64,000 nucleotides of DNA from Gordonia soli NBRC 108243 (GCF_000334455.1 NZ_BANX01000014.1:110446-174445), one strand, 5' to 3'; positions 45,511-54,431 are shown, numbered from the stretch's first letter. The notes: a model not told the origin generated them from the letters alone. A program made the numbers and translations.

Positions 45511-47865
45511 ATGAGTCCGGATGACCAGCGCGTCAGTCTGGCCGAGGATCTCGCCCGACGCCCCGACGACGCCCTGGCCGACCTGTTGGCCCTCCGGCCC
45601 GATCTCGCCTCGCCGCCTCCACAGGGCTCGGCGGTGCTGGGCCAGCGTGCTCTGTCGGCCGCGTCGATCACCCTCGCAGGCGAAGACCTCGACCTGTTGT
45701 CGGTCGCTGTCCTGGAGATGGTCATCGCGCTGGGGACCGACGCGGGCCGTCGCGAGATCCTGGCGCCGGTGCCGGCTGCCGCGGTCCTCGACGCGCTCGC
45801 CGACCGTGCCGACCGCGCGGATCTCGAGGCACGCCTCGACCTGCTGCTGCGGCGAGCCCTGGTGTGGGGCGATCGCGATCGCCTGGAGACGGCCGCCCAC
45901 ACCCCGTCGGCGCTGCCGTGGAAGGCCCATCATCTGACCGGACCGCTGGCCGGCATGGACGCCGCACACCTGCGGTCGCTGCTCGCCGACGTCGACGAGC
46001 GTCAGCGTGGACTCCTCGAGACACTCTCGCGTGGACCCGCCCTCGGACGCAGTCGCGATGCCGCGCCCGATGCCGATCCGGCACAGCCCGTTCCCCGACT
46101 CATCGCGGCCGGACTGCTGGCCCGCGTCGACGAGCAGACGGTCGAGCTGCCGCCGATGATCGGTCAGATCCTGCGCGACGAGCCGCCACTGCGGGTGGAC
46201 GACCTGCGCGCACCCGACCTGCATGCGACCGACGTGAACGTCGACGGGCCCGCGCGGTCGCGGAAGTTCACCGCGGCCGAGTTGGAGGGCGCGGCCGGCG
46301 GCGAGGCACTCGAACTGATCCGACACGCGACGTCGTTGCTTACGGTCCTCGGCGCGACGCCGGCCGCGGTCCTGCGGTCCGGTGCACTCGGTGTCCGCGA
46401 ACTGCGCCGCCTCGGCAAGGCGACCGGGTTGAGTCAGCCGCGCCTCGCGCTGGTCGTCGAGCTGCTCTCCTACCTGCGCTTCATCGACGTCGGGTTCCCG
46501 GATCCGCCGCCCGCCGACGACGCCGGTGAACAGGCGTTCGCACCGACGCCCGCATCCGACTCGTGGGTGCACCAATCCCCCGACCGCCAGTGGTCGGTGC
46601 TGTTGGGCGCCTGGCTCGAGCTCCCCCGTCGGCCGTGGCAGGTCGGCGAGCCTGATCGCGACGGCACCGCACACCCGGCGTTGTCCGCCGATCTCCACGA
46701 CGCCTATGCGCCGGTGCAGCGCCGGCTCGTCCTCGAGGTCCTGGCGACGGGAAGGCCTGCCGTGCCGGTGACCACCGACGCGCTGACCGCCGCGCTGGCC
46801 TGGCACCACCCGCGTCACCTTCGCCGATTCTCCCGCCGGGTGGTCGAGGAGACCCTCCGGGAGGCGCGCGAACTGGGTGTCGTCGCCCACGGCGCGCTCA
46901 CCGCGGTCGGACGCGCGGCGTTGACGGACGGCGACGGCGAGATCACCGAGAAGCAAATCCTCGTCGCGATGGGCAAGGCACTGCCGACGCCGGTCGACCA
47001 CTTCCTCACGCAGGCCGATCTGACGCTGACCGTCCCGGGACCGATGACCCCGGAACTCGCCGAGCAGGTCGACCTGGTCGCCGATCTCGAGTCGGGCGGT
47101 GCGGCATCGGTGTACCGCGTCACCGAGGCGAGCGTGCGACGAGCGCTCGATGCCGGTCGCAGCAGCAGCGAACTGATCACCATGTTCACCGCCCACTCGC
47201 GGACCCCGGTGCCGCAGTCGCTGACCTACCTGATCGAGGATGTCGCCCGTAGGCACGGACAGCTGCGCGTCGGCGTGGCATCCGCCTTCGTCCGGTGCGA
47301 GGATGCCGCGACCCTGGCGGCCGTCCTGCGCAGCGACGCCGCCGAACCGTTGGCCCTGCGGGCACTGGCGCCGACGGTCGCGGTGTCGCCCGCCGAGGTC
47401 CGCACCGTCATCGACGCACTGCGCGCGGCCGGCTTCGCGCCGGCGGGCGAGGACTCGTCCGGATCGCTCGTCGACCTGCGTGAACGTGGCAGTCGGGTCA
47501 CGGTGTCCCGACAACGACGCCACCGCGCGCCACGCCGGACGACACCGTCGGCCGACCAGCTGTCCCAGGTCGTCTCGCGGATCCGCTCACACGACCGGGC
47601 GGTCTCGGTGCGTCCGGCCGTCGGAGACCAGCCGGTCCGCGCCGTCGGCGGCGGCGAGTCGGCGACGGCGCTGATCCAGCTCGCCCTGCGCGTCGATCGG
47701 CCCGTCCGGGTCGGTTACGTCGACGCCCACGGGTCGGCGAGCCGCCACGTGGTGGTCCCCCGCACGCTGGGCGCGGGTCAGCTGGTGGCCGCGGACCCCG
47801 ACACCGACGAGGAGCAGCGCTTCTCCCTGCACCGGATCACGAGCGTGGAGCTGCTGGAGAACTGA
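45511..47865 (+). CDS. Helicase-associated (XPB C-terminal-like, PF13625) protein
   Basis: A 784-aa protein matching Rv0862c by position. The body is helical, with winged-helix-like units and the PF13625-type domain in the second half (for example LTLTVPGPMTPELAEQVDLV, EASVRRALDAGRSSSELITM and VPQSLTYLIEDVARRHGQLRVGVA). The final 100 residues look WYL-like (RVDRPVRVGYVDAHGSASRH). No Walker motifs are seen, so it is not itself a helicase. It lies just before the XPB gene in the same direction. A role with XPB in DNA repair is inferred. Confidence 0.8.
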   Translation: MSPDDQRVSLAEDLARRPDDALADLLALRPDLASPPPQGSAVLGQRALSAASITLAGEDLDLLSVAVLEMVIALGTDAGRREILAPVPAAAVLDALADRADRADLEARLDLLLRRALVWGDRDRLETAAHTPSALPWKAHHLTGPLAGMDAAHLRSLLADVDERQRGLLETLSRGPALGRSRDAAPDADPAQPVPRLIAAGLLARVDEQTVELPPMIGQILRDEPPLRVDDLRAPDLHATDVNVDGPARSRKFTAAELEGAAGGEALELIRHATSLLTVLGATPAAVLRSGALGVRELRRLGKATGLSQPRLALVVELLSYLRFIDVGFPDPPPADDAGEQAFAPTPASDSWVHQSPDRQWSVLLGAWLELPRRPWQVGEPDRDGTAHPALSADLHDAYAPVQRRLVLEVLATGRPAVPVTTDALTAALAWHHPRHLRRFSRRVVEETLREARELGVVAHGALTAVGRAALTDGDGEITEKQILVAMGKALPTPVDHFLTQADLTLTVPGPMTPELAEQVDLVADLESGGAASVYRVTEASVRRALDAGRSSSELITMFTAHSRTPVPQSLTYLIEDVARRHGQLRVGVASAFVRCEDAATLAAVLRSDAAEPLALRALAPTVAVSPAEVRTVIDALRAAGFAPAGEDSSGSLVDLRERGSRVTVSRQRRHRAPRRTTPSADQLSQVVSRIRSHDRAVSVRPAVGDQPVRAVGGGESATALIQLALRVDRPVRVGYVDAHGSASRHVVVPRTLGAGQLVAADPDTDEEQRFSLHRITSVELLEN

Positions 47866-47917
47866 GCCCTCGGCGAACCGGGTGGCCGCATCGCCATCTC
47901 ATCTGGACAATGGATGG

Positions 47918-49585
47918 GTGACCGATGGACCCCTGATCGTGCAATCCGACAAGACCCTGCTGCTCGAGGTGGATCACCCTGACGCCGGGGCAGCGCGTGG
48001 AGCGATCGCCCCGTTCGCCGAACTCGAACGTGCCCCCGAGCACGTGCACACCTACCGGGTCACCCCGCTGGCGCTGTGGAACGCGCGTGCGGCCGGGCAC
48101 GACGCCGAACAGGTCGTCGATGCCCTGGTGACCTACTCCCGCTACGCGGTGCCGCAGCCGCTGCTGATGGACATCGTCGACACGATGGGGCGCTTCGGCC
48201 GACTCCAACTCGTCAAGAGCCCGGTGCACGGACTCACGCTGGTCAGCTTCGACCGCGCGGTCCTCGAGGAGATCCTGCGCAACAAGAAGGTCGCACCGAT
48301 GCTCGGCGCCCGCATCGACGACGACACGGTGGTGGTGCACCCGTCCGAGCGTGGTCGCCTCAAGCAGGTGCTGCTGAAGGTCGGCTGGCCGGCCGAGGAC
48401 CTCGCCGGTTACGTCGACGGCGAGGCCCACGACATCGATCTCGAACAGACCGATTGGGAACTGCGCGACTACCAGTCGCTTGCCGCGGAGTCGTTCTGGG
48501 CCGGCGGTTCCGGGGTCGTGGTGCTGCCGTGTGGCGCGGGCAAGACGATGGTCGGGGCGGCGGCGATGGCGACTGCCAAGGCCACCACCCTGATCCTGGT
48601 GACCAACACCGTCGCGGGCCGGCAGTGGAAGCGCGAGCTGATCGCGCGCACGTCGCTCACCGAGGAGGAGATCGGCGAGTACTCGGGCGAACGCAAGGAG
48701 ATCCGTCCGGTCACTATCGCGACGTACCAGGTGATGACCCGGAAGTCGAAGGGTGAGTACAAGAATCTCGACCTCTTCGACTCCCGCGACTGGGGTCTGA
48801 TCATCTACGACGAGGTGCACCTCCTGCCCGCACCCGTGTTCCGGATGACCGCCGACCTGCAGTCGCGACGCCGCCTGGGCCTCACCGCCACCCTGGTCCG
48901 CGAGGACGGGCGCGAGGGCGACGTTTTCAGCCTCATCGGCCCCAAGCGGTACGACGCCCCCTGGAAGGACATCGAGGCCCAGGGGTGGATCGCGCCGGCC
49001 GACTGCGTGGAGGTACGCGTCACGCTCACCGACGAGGAACGACTGCAGTACGCGGTCGCGGAAGCCGAGGAGAAGTACAAGCTCTGCTCGACCGCCCACA
49101 CCAAGGTCAACGTGGTGAAGTCGATCCTGGCGCGGCACAAGGGTTCTCCGACACTCGTGATCGGCGCCTACATCGACCAGCTCGAGGAACTCGGACGTGA
49201 GCTGGACGCCCCGGTGATCCAGGGGTCCACCAAGAACAAGGAGCGCGAGGTCCTCTTCGACCGCTTCCGGTCCGGCGAGATCCAGACGCTGGTGGTCTCG
49301 AAGGTGGCGAACTTCTCCATCGACCTCCCGGAAGCCTCGGTGGCGGTGCAGGTCTCGGGCACCTTCGGCTCACGGCAGGAAGAGGCCCAGCGCCTCGGCC
49401 GCCTGTTGCGCCCGAAGAAGGACGGCGGCCAAGCCCATTTCTACTCGGTGGTCTCCCGCGACACCCTCGACGCCGACTACGCCGCTCACCGGCAACGATT
49501 CCTGGCCGAGCAGGGCTACGCCTACCGCATCACCGACGCCGACGACCTGCTCGGGCCGACCATCGGCGAGGGTTCCGCGAGCTGA
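47918..49585 (+). CDS. XPB/Ssl2-type DNA repair helicase
   Basis: A 555-aa superfamily 2 helicase of the bacterial XPB family (Rv0861c, Ercc3 by position). It has VVVLPCGAGKTMVGAAA (Walker A), IIYDEVHLLPAPVF (DEVH), RLGLTATLVREDGREGD (motif III and the RED element), VSKVANFSIDLPEASVAVQV and QRLGRLLRPKKDG (motif VI). An N-terminal damage-recognition-like domain covers about 1-170. GTG 47918 is chosen because conserved sequence starts there; an in-frame ATG at 47882 would add 12 residues. Confidence 0.92.
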   Translation: MTDGPLIVQSDKTLLLEVDHPDAGAARGAIAPFAELERAPEHVHTYRVTPLALWNARAAGHDAEQVVDALVTYSRYAVPQPLLMDIVDTMGRFGRLQLVKSPVHGLTLVSFDRAVLEEILRNKKVAPMLGARIDDDTVVVHPSERGRLKQVLLKVGWPAEDLAGYVDGEAHDIDLEQTDWELRDYQSLAAESFWAGGSGVVVLPCGAGKTMVGAAAMATAKATTLILVTNTVAGRQWKRELIARTSLTEEEIGEYSGERKEIRPVTIATYQVMTRKSKGEYKNLDLFDSRDWGLIIYDEVHLLPAPVFRMTADLQSRRRLGLTATLVREDGREGDVFSLIGPKRYDAPWKDIEAQGWIAPADCVEVRVTLTDEERLQYAVAEAEEKYKLCSTAHTKVNVVKSILARHKGSPTLVIGAYIDQLEELGRELDAPVIQGSTKNKEREVLFDRFRSGEIQTLVVSKVANFSIDLPEASVAVQVSGTFGSRQEEAQRLGRLLRPKKDGGQAHFYSVVSRDTLDADYAAHRQRFLAEQGYAYRITDADDLLGPTIGEGSAS

Positions 49586-49592
49586 CGTCCCG

Positions 49593-49631
49593 AAAAAACA
49601 GATGCGCGCACCGGTGGCCGTCGGCTAGCGT
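49593..49631 (+). promoter_or_regulatory. WhiB7-type promoter of the erm leader
   Basis: TAGCGT (49626-49631) is a -10 box and TGCGCG (49603-49608) a -35 box at 17-bp spacing. AAAAAACA (49593-49600) is a conspicuous A-tract directly upstream of the -35 box. This layout, AT-rich block just upstream of -35, is the described signature of WhiB7-activated promoters (whiB7, erm(37), eis and tap in mycobacteria). Confidence 0.7.
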
Positions 49632-49638
49632 GCCCGCC

Positions 49639-49683
49639 ATGGGAATACCGGTCATGGCATTGATCCGGATCCGTCGCTCCTAG
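49639..49683 (+). CDS. 14-residue leader peptide of erm
   Basis: ATG 49639 starts 7 nt after the -10 box, so it is leaderless and encodes MGIPVMALIRIRRS. The run IRIRR contains Arg-x-Arg, matching the plus-x-plus motif at which macrolide-bound ribosomes stall. A second in-frame ATG at 49654 would give MALIRIRRS. It precedes erm by 98 bp with hairpins between. This is a plausible attenuator peptide for drug-inducible expression; no known erm leader is claimed to be identical. Confidence 0.6.
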   Translation: MGIPVMALIRIRRS

Positions 49684-49774
49684 CGGCGGTCCGAAGTCTC
49701 TGAGTGCTCGTATCGCCGCTTCAGCATGTCCTGCTGGGCGGTACCCCGTGCTGCCCGGGTCACATCGAACCCGG
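49682..49774 (+). promoter_or_regulatory. Attenuator hairpins before erm
   Basis: AGCGGCG (49682-49688) pairs with CGCCGCT (49714-49720), starting at the leader stop codon. CCGGGT (49755-49760) pairs with ACCCGG (49769-49774); the last GG belongs to the erm SD sequence GGAG (49773-49776), so that hairpin would mask it. Ribosome stalling on the leader could shift this balance. Confidence 0.5.
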
Positions 49775-49781
49775 AGTACCC

Positions 49782-50594
49782 ATGTCCCCGTATGCTTCCG
49801 GCCGACACGAATTCGGCCAGAACTTCCTGTCCGACCGACGGCTGATCGATCAGATCGTCGCCATCGTCGCCCGTACCGATGGCCCCATCGTCGAGATCGG
49901 TCCCGGCGCAGGCGCGTTGACGGTGCCGATGTCGGCGCTGGGCCGCACCATCACCGCGGTCGAGATCGATGGCGCCCATGTCACCCGACTCCGACGCCGT
50001 GTCCCACCACGCACCAGCGTGATCCACGGCGACTTCTTGCGGCACCGACTGCCGGAGGAGCCACACATCGTGGTCGGGAATCTGCCGTTCCATCAGACCA
50101 CCGCGATTCTGCGACGCCTCCTGCACGCCGACAATTGGCACGCCGCAGTGCTCATCACCCAGTGGGAGGTCGCGAGACGCCGAGCCGGTGTCGGTGGCGC
50201 GACCATGATGACCGCACAGTGGTGGCCCTGGTACGAGTTCCGCCTCGTCCGTCGGGTGCCGGCCTCGGCGTTCACACCTCGTCCGACGGTGGATGCCGGT
50301 CTGTTCACCGTCGATCGCCGCCCGGAACCGCTCGTCGAGATCGGACGCCGCCGTGCATATCAGTCGATGGTGCACTCGGTGTTCACCGGCCGTGGACGCG
50401 GTGTGCCGCAGATCGTCTCGCGACTGACCGGCGGCGGCGCCCCCGCCGTCCACAGGTGGCGCGAGATCCACGGTATCGACATGCGACATCTGCCGCGCGA
50501 CCTGCAACCTTTGGCATGGGCAGATCTGTTCGATGCGCTGCCATCCGGCACGGAGCGTCGACCACGCGGCCCGCACCGGGATGGTCGACGATGA
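49782..50594 (+). CDS. erm: Erm-type 23S rRNA (adenine-N6) methyltransferase
   Basis: A 270-aa rRNA methylase expected to modify A2058 of 23S rRNA and give macrolide-lincosamide-streptogramin resistance. It has GQNFL (12-16), EIGPGAGAL (38-46, SAM motif I), NLPFHQT (100-106, motif IV) and ITQWEVARRRAGVGGATMMT followed by AQWWPWYEFRLVRRVPASAF, all typical of actinobacterial Erm rather than KsgA. SD GGAG (49773-49776) supports ATG 49782. A basic 20-residue tail follows the domain. A WhiB7-like promoter and a leader peptide lie upstream. Confidence 0.85.
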   Translation: MSPYASGRHEFGQNFLSDRRLIDQIVAIVARTDGPIVEIGPGAGALTVPMSALGRTITAVEIDGAHVTRLRRRVPPRTSVIHGDFLRHRLPEEPHIVVGNLPFHQTTAILRRLLHADNWHAAVLITQWEVARRRAGVGGATMMTAQWWPWYEFRLVRRVPASAFTPRPTVDAGLFTVDRRPEPLVEIGRRRAYQSMVHSVFTGRGRGVPQIVSRLTGGGAPAVHRWREIHGIDMRHLPRDLQPLAWADLFDALPSGTERRPRGPHRDGRR

Positions 50595-50635
50595 CGACCG
50601 GTCGAGATCACCCGGGCGCTGCGGCACGGCGCCGC

Positions 50636-50641
50636 TACGGT
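50636..50641 (+). promoter_or_regulatory. -10 box of the leaderless phosphodiesterase-like gene
   Basis: TACGGT lies 6 nt before ATG 50648. No SD is visible, so the mRNA probably starts at the start codon. Confidence 0.45.
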
Positions 50642-50647
50642 GGGGAC

Positions 50648-51844
50648 ATGTACGACCCGACGGCCGAGGTCCACCCGCGCGTGTGGGCCGATCACCCGAC
50701 TCTCGCCGACGTCCTGCCCGCCATCGGCACCGCTCTTGGAGGGCTCGCGCCGGCGTTGCCGATTCCGACGGCGCGAGACGTCGTGCTCCTCGTGGTCGAC
50801 GGCCTCGGCGACGTCCTCCTCGAGCAGCATCGGGAGTCCGCCCCCAGCCTCACCGCACTCCGCGCGGGCACAGTACGGGCGGGGTTCCCGGCCACGACCG
50901 CGACCAGCATCACCAGCCTGATGTCGGGGACGGCGTGCGGCAGTCACGGCATCATCGGTTATTCGTTCCGCACCGCTCGCGATCAGACCGCCGGCCGGGA
51001 ACGGCGCACGCTCAACGCTTTACGATGGACCCTCGACCGGTCGGACGGGACGTCGGCGCTGGACACCTACGAGCCCGAGGCGATCGCGCCACATCCCGGC
51101 ACGATCGCCGACCTGGCGGCTCGTGGCGTCGAGATCACCTACGCCATGCCATCGGCCTATCGTGGTTCCGGATTCAGCCGTGCGGCATTCCGCGCCGTCG
51201 GCGAGCACGTCGGGGCACAGACACCGACCGAACTGCGCACTGCGATCATCGAACTGCTCCGTACGCATTCGACCGCACCGCGCTTCGTGTACGCCTACAC
51301 ACCCGACCTGGACGCGTACGGACATCTGTTCGGCCCGGGCTCCCCGCAGTGGGTCGAGGCGCTGGGCGTCGTCGACCGCATGGTCGCCGACGTCGCCGCG
51401 GAGCTCCCGTCGGACGCGGTGCTGGTGGTGACCGGCGACCACGGAATGATCCAGGCGGACAACCGGATCGATCTCGACACCGTCGGCGGCGCCCTGACCG
51501 GGGTCGAGGCCGTGGCCGGCGAGATGCGGGTGCGTCACGTCTACACACGTCCCGGTGCGCTCGACGACGTCCACGCACGCTGGACGTCGATCGTCGGCGA
51601 CCACGCTCACCTGGTCCGACGCGAGCAAGCCCTCGACGAGGCGTGGTTCGGCGGTGAGGTCACCGACGTGATCGCCGAGCGCGTCGGTGACCTGGTGGCC
51701 GTCGCGCGCGACACCACGATCCTCACCCGCAGTCTCAGCGAGCCGACGCTGGAGGTCGAGATGCCAGGCCACCACGGCGCCTGGACCGCCGCCGAGCAGT
51801 TCGTGCCGTTGCTGGTGGCGCACAGCACATCACGCGCCACCTGA
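50648..51844 (+). CDS. Alkaline phosphatase-superfamily phosphodiesterase-like protein
   Basis: A 398-aa protein with the metal-dependent phosphatase/phosphodiesterase fold. VVLLVVDGLGDVLLEQH gives a metal Asp, GFPATTATSITSLMSGTACGSHG contains the nucleophile Thr, YTPDLDAYGHLFG and VLVVTGDHGMIQ supply further metal ligands, and MPGHHGAW is near the C-terminus. No signal peptide is seen, so it may be cytoplasmic. It starts 53 bp after erm. Substrate unknown; nucleotide pyrophosphatase/phosphodiesterases are the closest class. Confidence 0.85.
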   Translation: MYDPTAEVHPRVWADHPTLADVLPAIGTALGGLAPALPIPTARDVVLLVVDGLGDVLLEQHRESAPSLTALRAGTVRAGFPATTATSITSLMSGTACGSHGIIGYSFRTARDQTAGRERRTLNALRWTLDRSDGTSALDTYEPEAIAPHPGTIADLAARGVEITYAMPSAYRGSGFSRAAFRAVGEHVGAQTPTELRTAIIELLRTHSTAPRFVYAYTPDLDAYGHLFGPGSPQWVEALGVVDRMVADVAAELPSDAVLVVTGDHGMIQADNRIDLDTVGGALTGVEAVAGEMRVRHVYTRPGALDDVHARWTSIVGDHAHLVRREQALDEAWFGGEVTDVIAERVGDLVAVARDTTILTRSLSEPTLEVEMPGHHGAWTAAEQFVPLLVAHSTSRAT

Positions 51845-51859
51845 GCGACACTGCCGCGG

Positions 51860-52426
51860 CTAGGTCTGGGACTCCTGGGCGAGGCAGTACCCGAGTGGCC
51901 TGGGGAGGTCGAAAGGAACCGCCAGTTGGTCGGCGGCACAGGTCGGTTGCCCCTCGGTGCGCTCGACCACCCGGACCTCGCTGGTGTTCGGCTTCGGTGC
52001 CGTGCCGCATTCGATGATCGCGTAGTCGGCGAGCGACGCACCGTCACCGGTCGGGATCTGATAGCACTTGTCCTTCACGAAGTTCGGCGTGAGGCAGAGG
52101 CGATCCGGCGACCCGTCGAAGGTCAGGTGCGAGTAGTTGGGGGTCGCGCAGTCGGTGTCCTTGGGCACCGTCGATGCGGCATAGAACGTGAGGTCACCGG
52201 AGTCGCACTCCGCCTTGGTCGCCTCGACCTTGCCTTGGTCGTCGGTCCCGCCGACCTTCACGCATTCCCCGACCTTCACGTCGCCGGGCTCGGACACCTT
52301 GTCACTGCCCACCGAGACGCTGGCACTGCACGCCGTCACCATCGCCACGAGCGCACATCCGAAGACCACAAGCAGGGTGCTGGCCACCCGAGACGGCGCC
52401 GTGGCACCGCGTGTTCGCAGAATCAT
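51860..52426 (-). CDS. Predicted lipoprotein (LppU-like)
   Basis: A 188-aa protein with a basic N-terminus, a hydrophobic core (STLLVVFGCALVAMV) and a lipobox ending in VTAC (Cys about 33). The mature part repeats VGECVKV and AECDS-type Cys/Gly segments as in the actinobacterial LppU/SCO3897-like families, with several Cys likely in disulphides. It is probably anchored outside the cell membrane. ATG 52426 gives the normal signal peptide. Function unknown. Confidence 0.7.
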   Translation of the reverse strand: MILRTRGATAPSRVASTLLVVFGCALVAMVTACSASVSVGSDKVSEPGDVKVGECVKVGGTDDQGKVEATKAECDSGDLTFYAASTVPKDTDCATPNYSHLTFDGSPDRLCLTPNFVKDKCYQIPTGDGASLADYAIIECGTAPKPNTSEVRVVERTEGQPTCAADQLAVPFDLPRPLGYCLAQESQT

Positions 52427-52604
52427 GCGCGAAGCGTACGCCGGTTGCAATCATCGAATCATCGGTTTCGAATAGTTAGCTATGCTCACTGACCTGCGAA
52501 AACGGACATCGCGCAGGACCGTTCGCCGATGTGTGTGAATATCGGTGTGACCACTCGAGGGCCGAGGGCGACGGCGGGTCCGCGACCTGTGACAGCCTGG
52601 CCTC

Positions 52605-53759
52605 ATGCGCACCGTGCCCCGACTCCAGCCGTTCGCGACGACGATCTTCGCCGAGATGTCGGCTCTGGCGGTCGAACACGATGCGATCAACCTCGGCCAG
52701 GGCTTCCCGGACACCGACGGTCCGGCATCGATGCTCGCCGCCGCACAACAGGCGATCGCAGACGGACAGAACCAGTACCCGCCGGGCATCGGCGTCCCGG
52801 CGCTCCGTGCCGCCGTCGCGCGTCATCAGCACGATCTCTACGACCTGGCCTATGACCCCGACACCGAGGTACTCGTCACCGTCGGCGCGACCGAGGCGAT
52901 CGCGGGCGCGATCGTCGGGCTGGTCGACGCCGGTCGCGAAGTCGTCATGATCGAGCCCTACTACGACGCCTACGCCGCGACCGTCGCAATGGCGGGCGGC
53001 ATCCGCCGCACCGTGCCGCTGGTCCCCGACGGAGACGGGTTCCGCGTCGATCGCGAACGTCTCGCGGAAGCATTCGCCGTCAAACCGGCGGTGGCACTCG
53101 TCAACTCGCCACACAATCCCACCGGAACCGTCCTCGCCGACGACGATCTCGCGGAGATCGCGCGGCTCTGCGTGGAACACGACGTCATCGCCGTCACCGA
53201 CGAGGTGTACGAGCATCTGCTCTTCGACGGTCGGCGACACCGGCCGCTTGCGACCTTCCCCGGCATGCGCGAGCGCACCCTGCGGATCTCCAGCGCGGCC
53301 AAGACATTCAACGTGACCGGCTGGAAGGTCGGCTGGGTGAGCGGTCCGGCCGATCTGGTCGCTGCGGCGCGGACCGCCAAGCAGTACATGTCGTACGTGG
53401 GCAGCGGGCCGTTCCAACCGGCCGTCGCACGCGCCCTCGACACCGAGCTGGACTGGGTGTCGGAGTCGGCGAAACAGTTGGGCGCACAACGCGATCTGCT
53501 GTCGTCCGCGCTCGCCGATGCCGGTTTCGCGGTCCATCGCAGCGAGGCGACGTACTTCGTCTGTGCCGACCCCCGCCCCCTCGGGATCACCGACGGCATC
53601 GAGTTCTGCCGGGAGTTGCCCGCCCGCGTCGGCGTGGCCGGCGTCCCGGTGGCGGTGTTCACCGACGACCGCGAACCGTGGCAGCACCTCGTGCGGTTCT
53701 CCTTCGCCAAGCGCCCCGAGGTCATCGAACAGGCGGCCGACCGGTTGCGAAAGGCCTGA
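52605..53759 (+). CDS. dapC: PLP aminotransferase, DapC-like
   Basis: A 384-aa class I aminotransferase. It has NLGQGFPDTDGPASM, QYPPGIGVPALRAAVA, NSPHNPTGTVL and ISSAAKTFNVTGWKVGWV, where the Lys in SAAKTF binds PLP. It is the positional equivalent of Rv0858c, N-succinyldiaminopimelate aminotransferase in lysine and cell-wall synthesis. Related kynurenine- or methionine-type aminotransferases cannot be excluded. A promoter candidate (TAGCTATGCT, near 52477-52486) gives a leader of about 110 nt. The 73-bp repeat array follows it. Confidence 0.82.
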   Translation: MRTVPRLQPFATTIFAEMSALAVEHDAINLGQGFPDTDGPASMLAAAQQAIADGQNQYPPGIGVPALRAAVARHQHDLYDLAYDPDTEVLVTVGATEAIAGAIVGLVDAGREVVMIEPYYDAYAATVAMAGGIRRTVPLVPDGDGFRVDRERLAEAFAVKPAVALVNSPHNPTGTVLADDDLAEIARLCVEHDVIAVTDEVYEHLLFDGRRHRPLATFPGMRERTLRISSAAKTFNVTGWKVGWVSGPADLVAAARTAKQYMSYVGSGPFQPAVARALDTELDWVSESAKQLGAQRDLLSSALADAGFAVHRSEATYFVCADPRPLGITDGIEFCRELPARVGVAGVPVAVFTDDREPWQHLVRFSFAKRPEVIEQAADRLRKA

Positions 53760-53803
53760 AGGGTCGGTTGGGGTGGTCGGGGGCGCGCCGACGGCCGCCG
53801 AAT

Positions 53804-54431
53804 CGGATTATTGACACGTGTGCGGGACGCAGGGTGCGCATTCCACAGCGTGCCGCTCCCAGATGTCAGAAATCCGCGACCAGGGCCCGCCGCCCCAACT
53901 CCCCGGTCCGTCGACCGTGCACCACCTGAGATCCGGCCCCCACCGGATTTCTGACCCGTGAGCAAGCCACGGTGTGCGTATTCCACAGCGCGCCGCTCTC
54001 AGGTGTCAGAAATCCGACCAACCAGGTCCCAACATCAACACCCCGCCCGTCGACCGTGCACTCGAAACCGTCGACCGTGCACCACCTGAGATCCGCCCCA
54101 CCGAGTTTCTGACACGTGAGCGGGTAGCGGTGTGCGCATTCCACAGCGCGCCGCTCTCAAGTGTCAGAAGTCCGCGACCAGAGCCCGATGCCCCGGCTCC
54201 CGGCATCATCGACCGCCCACCGGACTATTGACACATGAGCGAGCCACGGTGTGCGTACTCCACAGCACCGCACGCTCAGGTGCCAAAAATCCGACCACCC
54301 GACACCCAGGGGCCGCACCTCACCTCATCGACCGTCCACCCCGTTCGGCCGCCCGCACCGGATTTCTGACACCTGAGCAGGCCACGGTGTGCGCATTCCA
54401 CAGCACCACCCGCTCACGTGCCAAAAATCCG
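53804..54431. repeat. Array B: five copies of the 73-bp palindromic repeat
   Basis: Copies lie at 53804-53876, 53944-54016, 54102-54174, 54221-54293 and 54359-54431, each exactly 73 bp, with spacers of 67, 85, 46 and 65 bp. The left end is CGGATTTCTGACACGTGAGC-like, the middle is GTGCGCATTCCACAGC, and the right end reverses the left (GGTGTCAGAAATCCG). Spacers hold 21-bp-type sequence, for example GTCGACCGTGCACTCGAAACC followed by GTCGACCGTGCACCACCTGA at 54049-54089. The array fills the gap between convergent dapC and an LLM gene. No protein-coding gene is supported from 53760 to 54481. Confidence 0.9.

Noticed and set aside
45460..47523. Long minus-strand gene over the helicase-associated gene
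   Set aside because: It is a shadow frame of a well-supported plus-strand gene; only the last 73 codons, beyond that gene, may be real.
49782..50594. KsgA/RsmA 16S rRNA dimethyltransferase
   Set aside because: The fold is shared, but the QWEVARRRAGVGG and AQWWPWYEF segments, leader peptide and WhiB7-like promoter identify Erm.
53804..54431. CRISPR array
   Set aside because: The repeats are 73 bp and internally palindromic, the spacers resemble each other and contain 21-bp units, and no cas gene is in the window.
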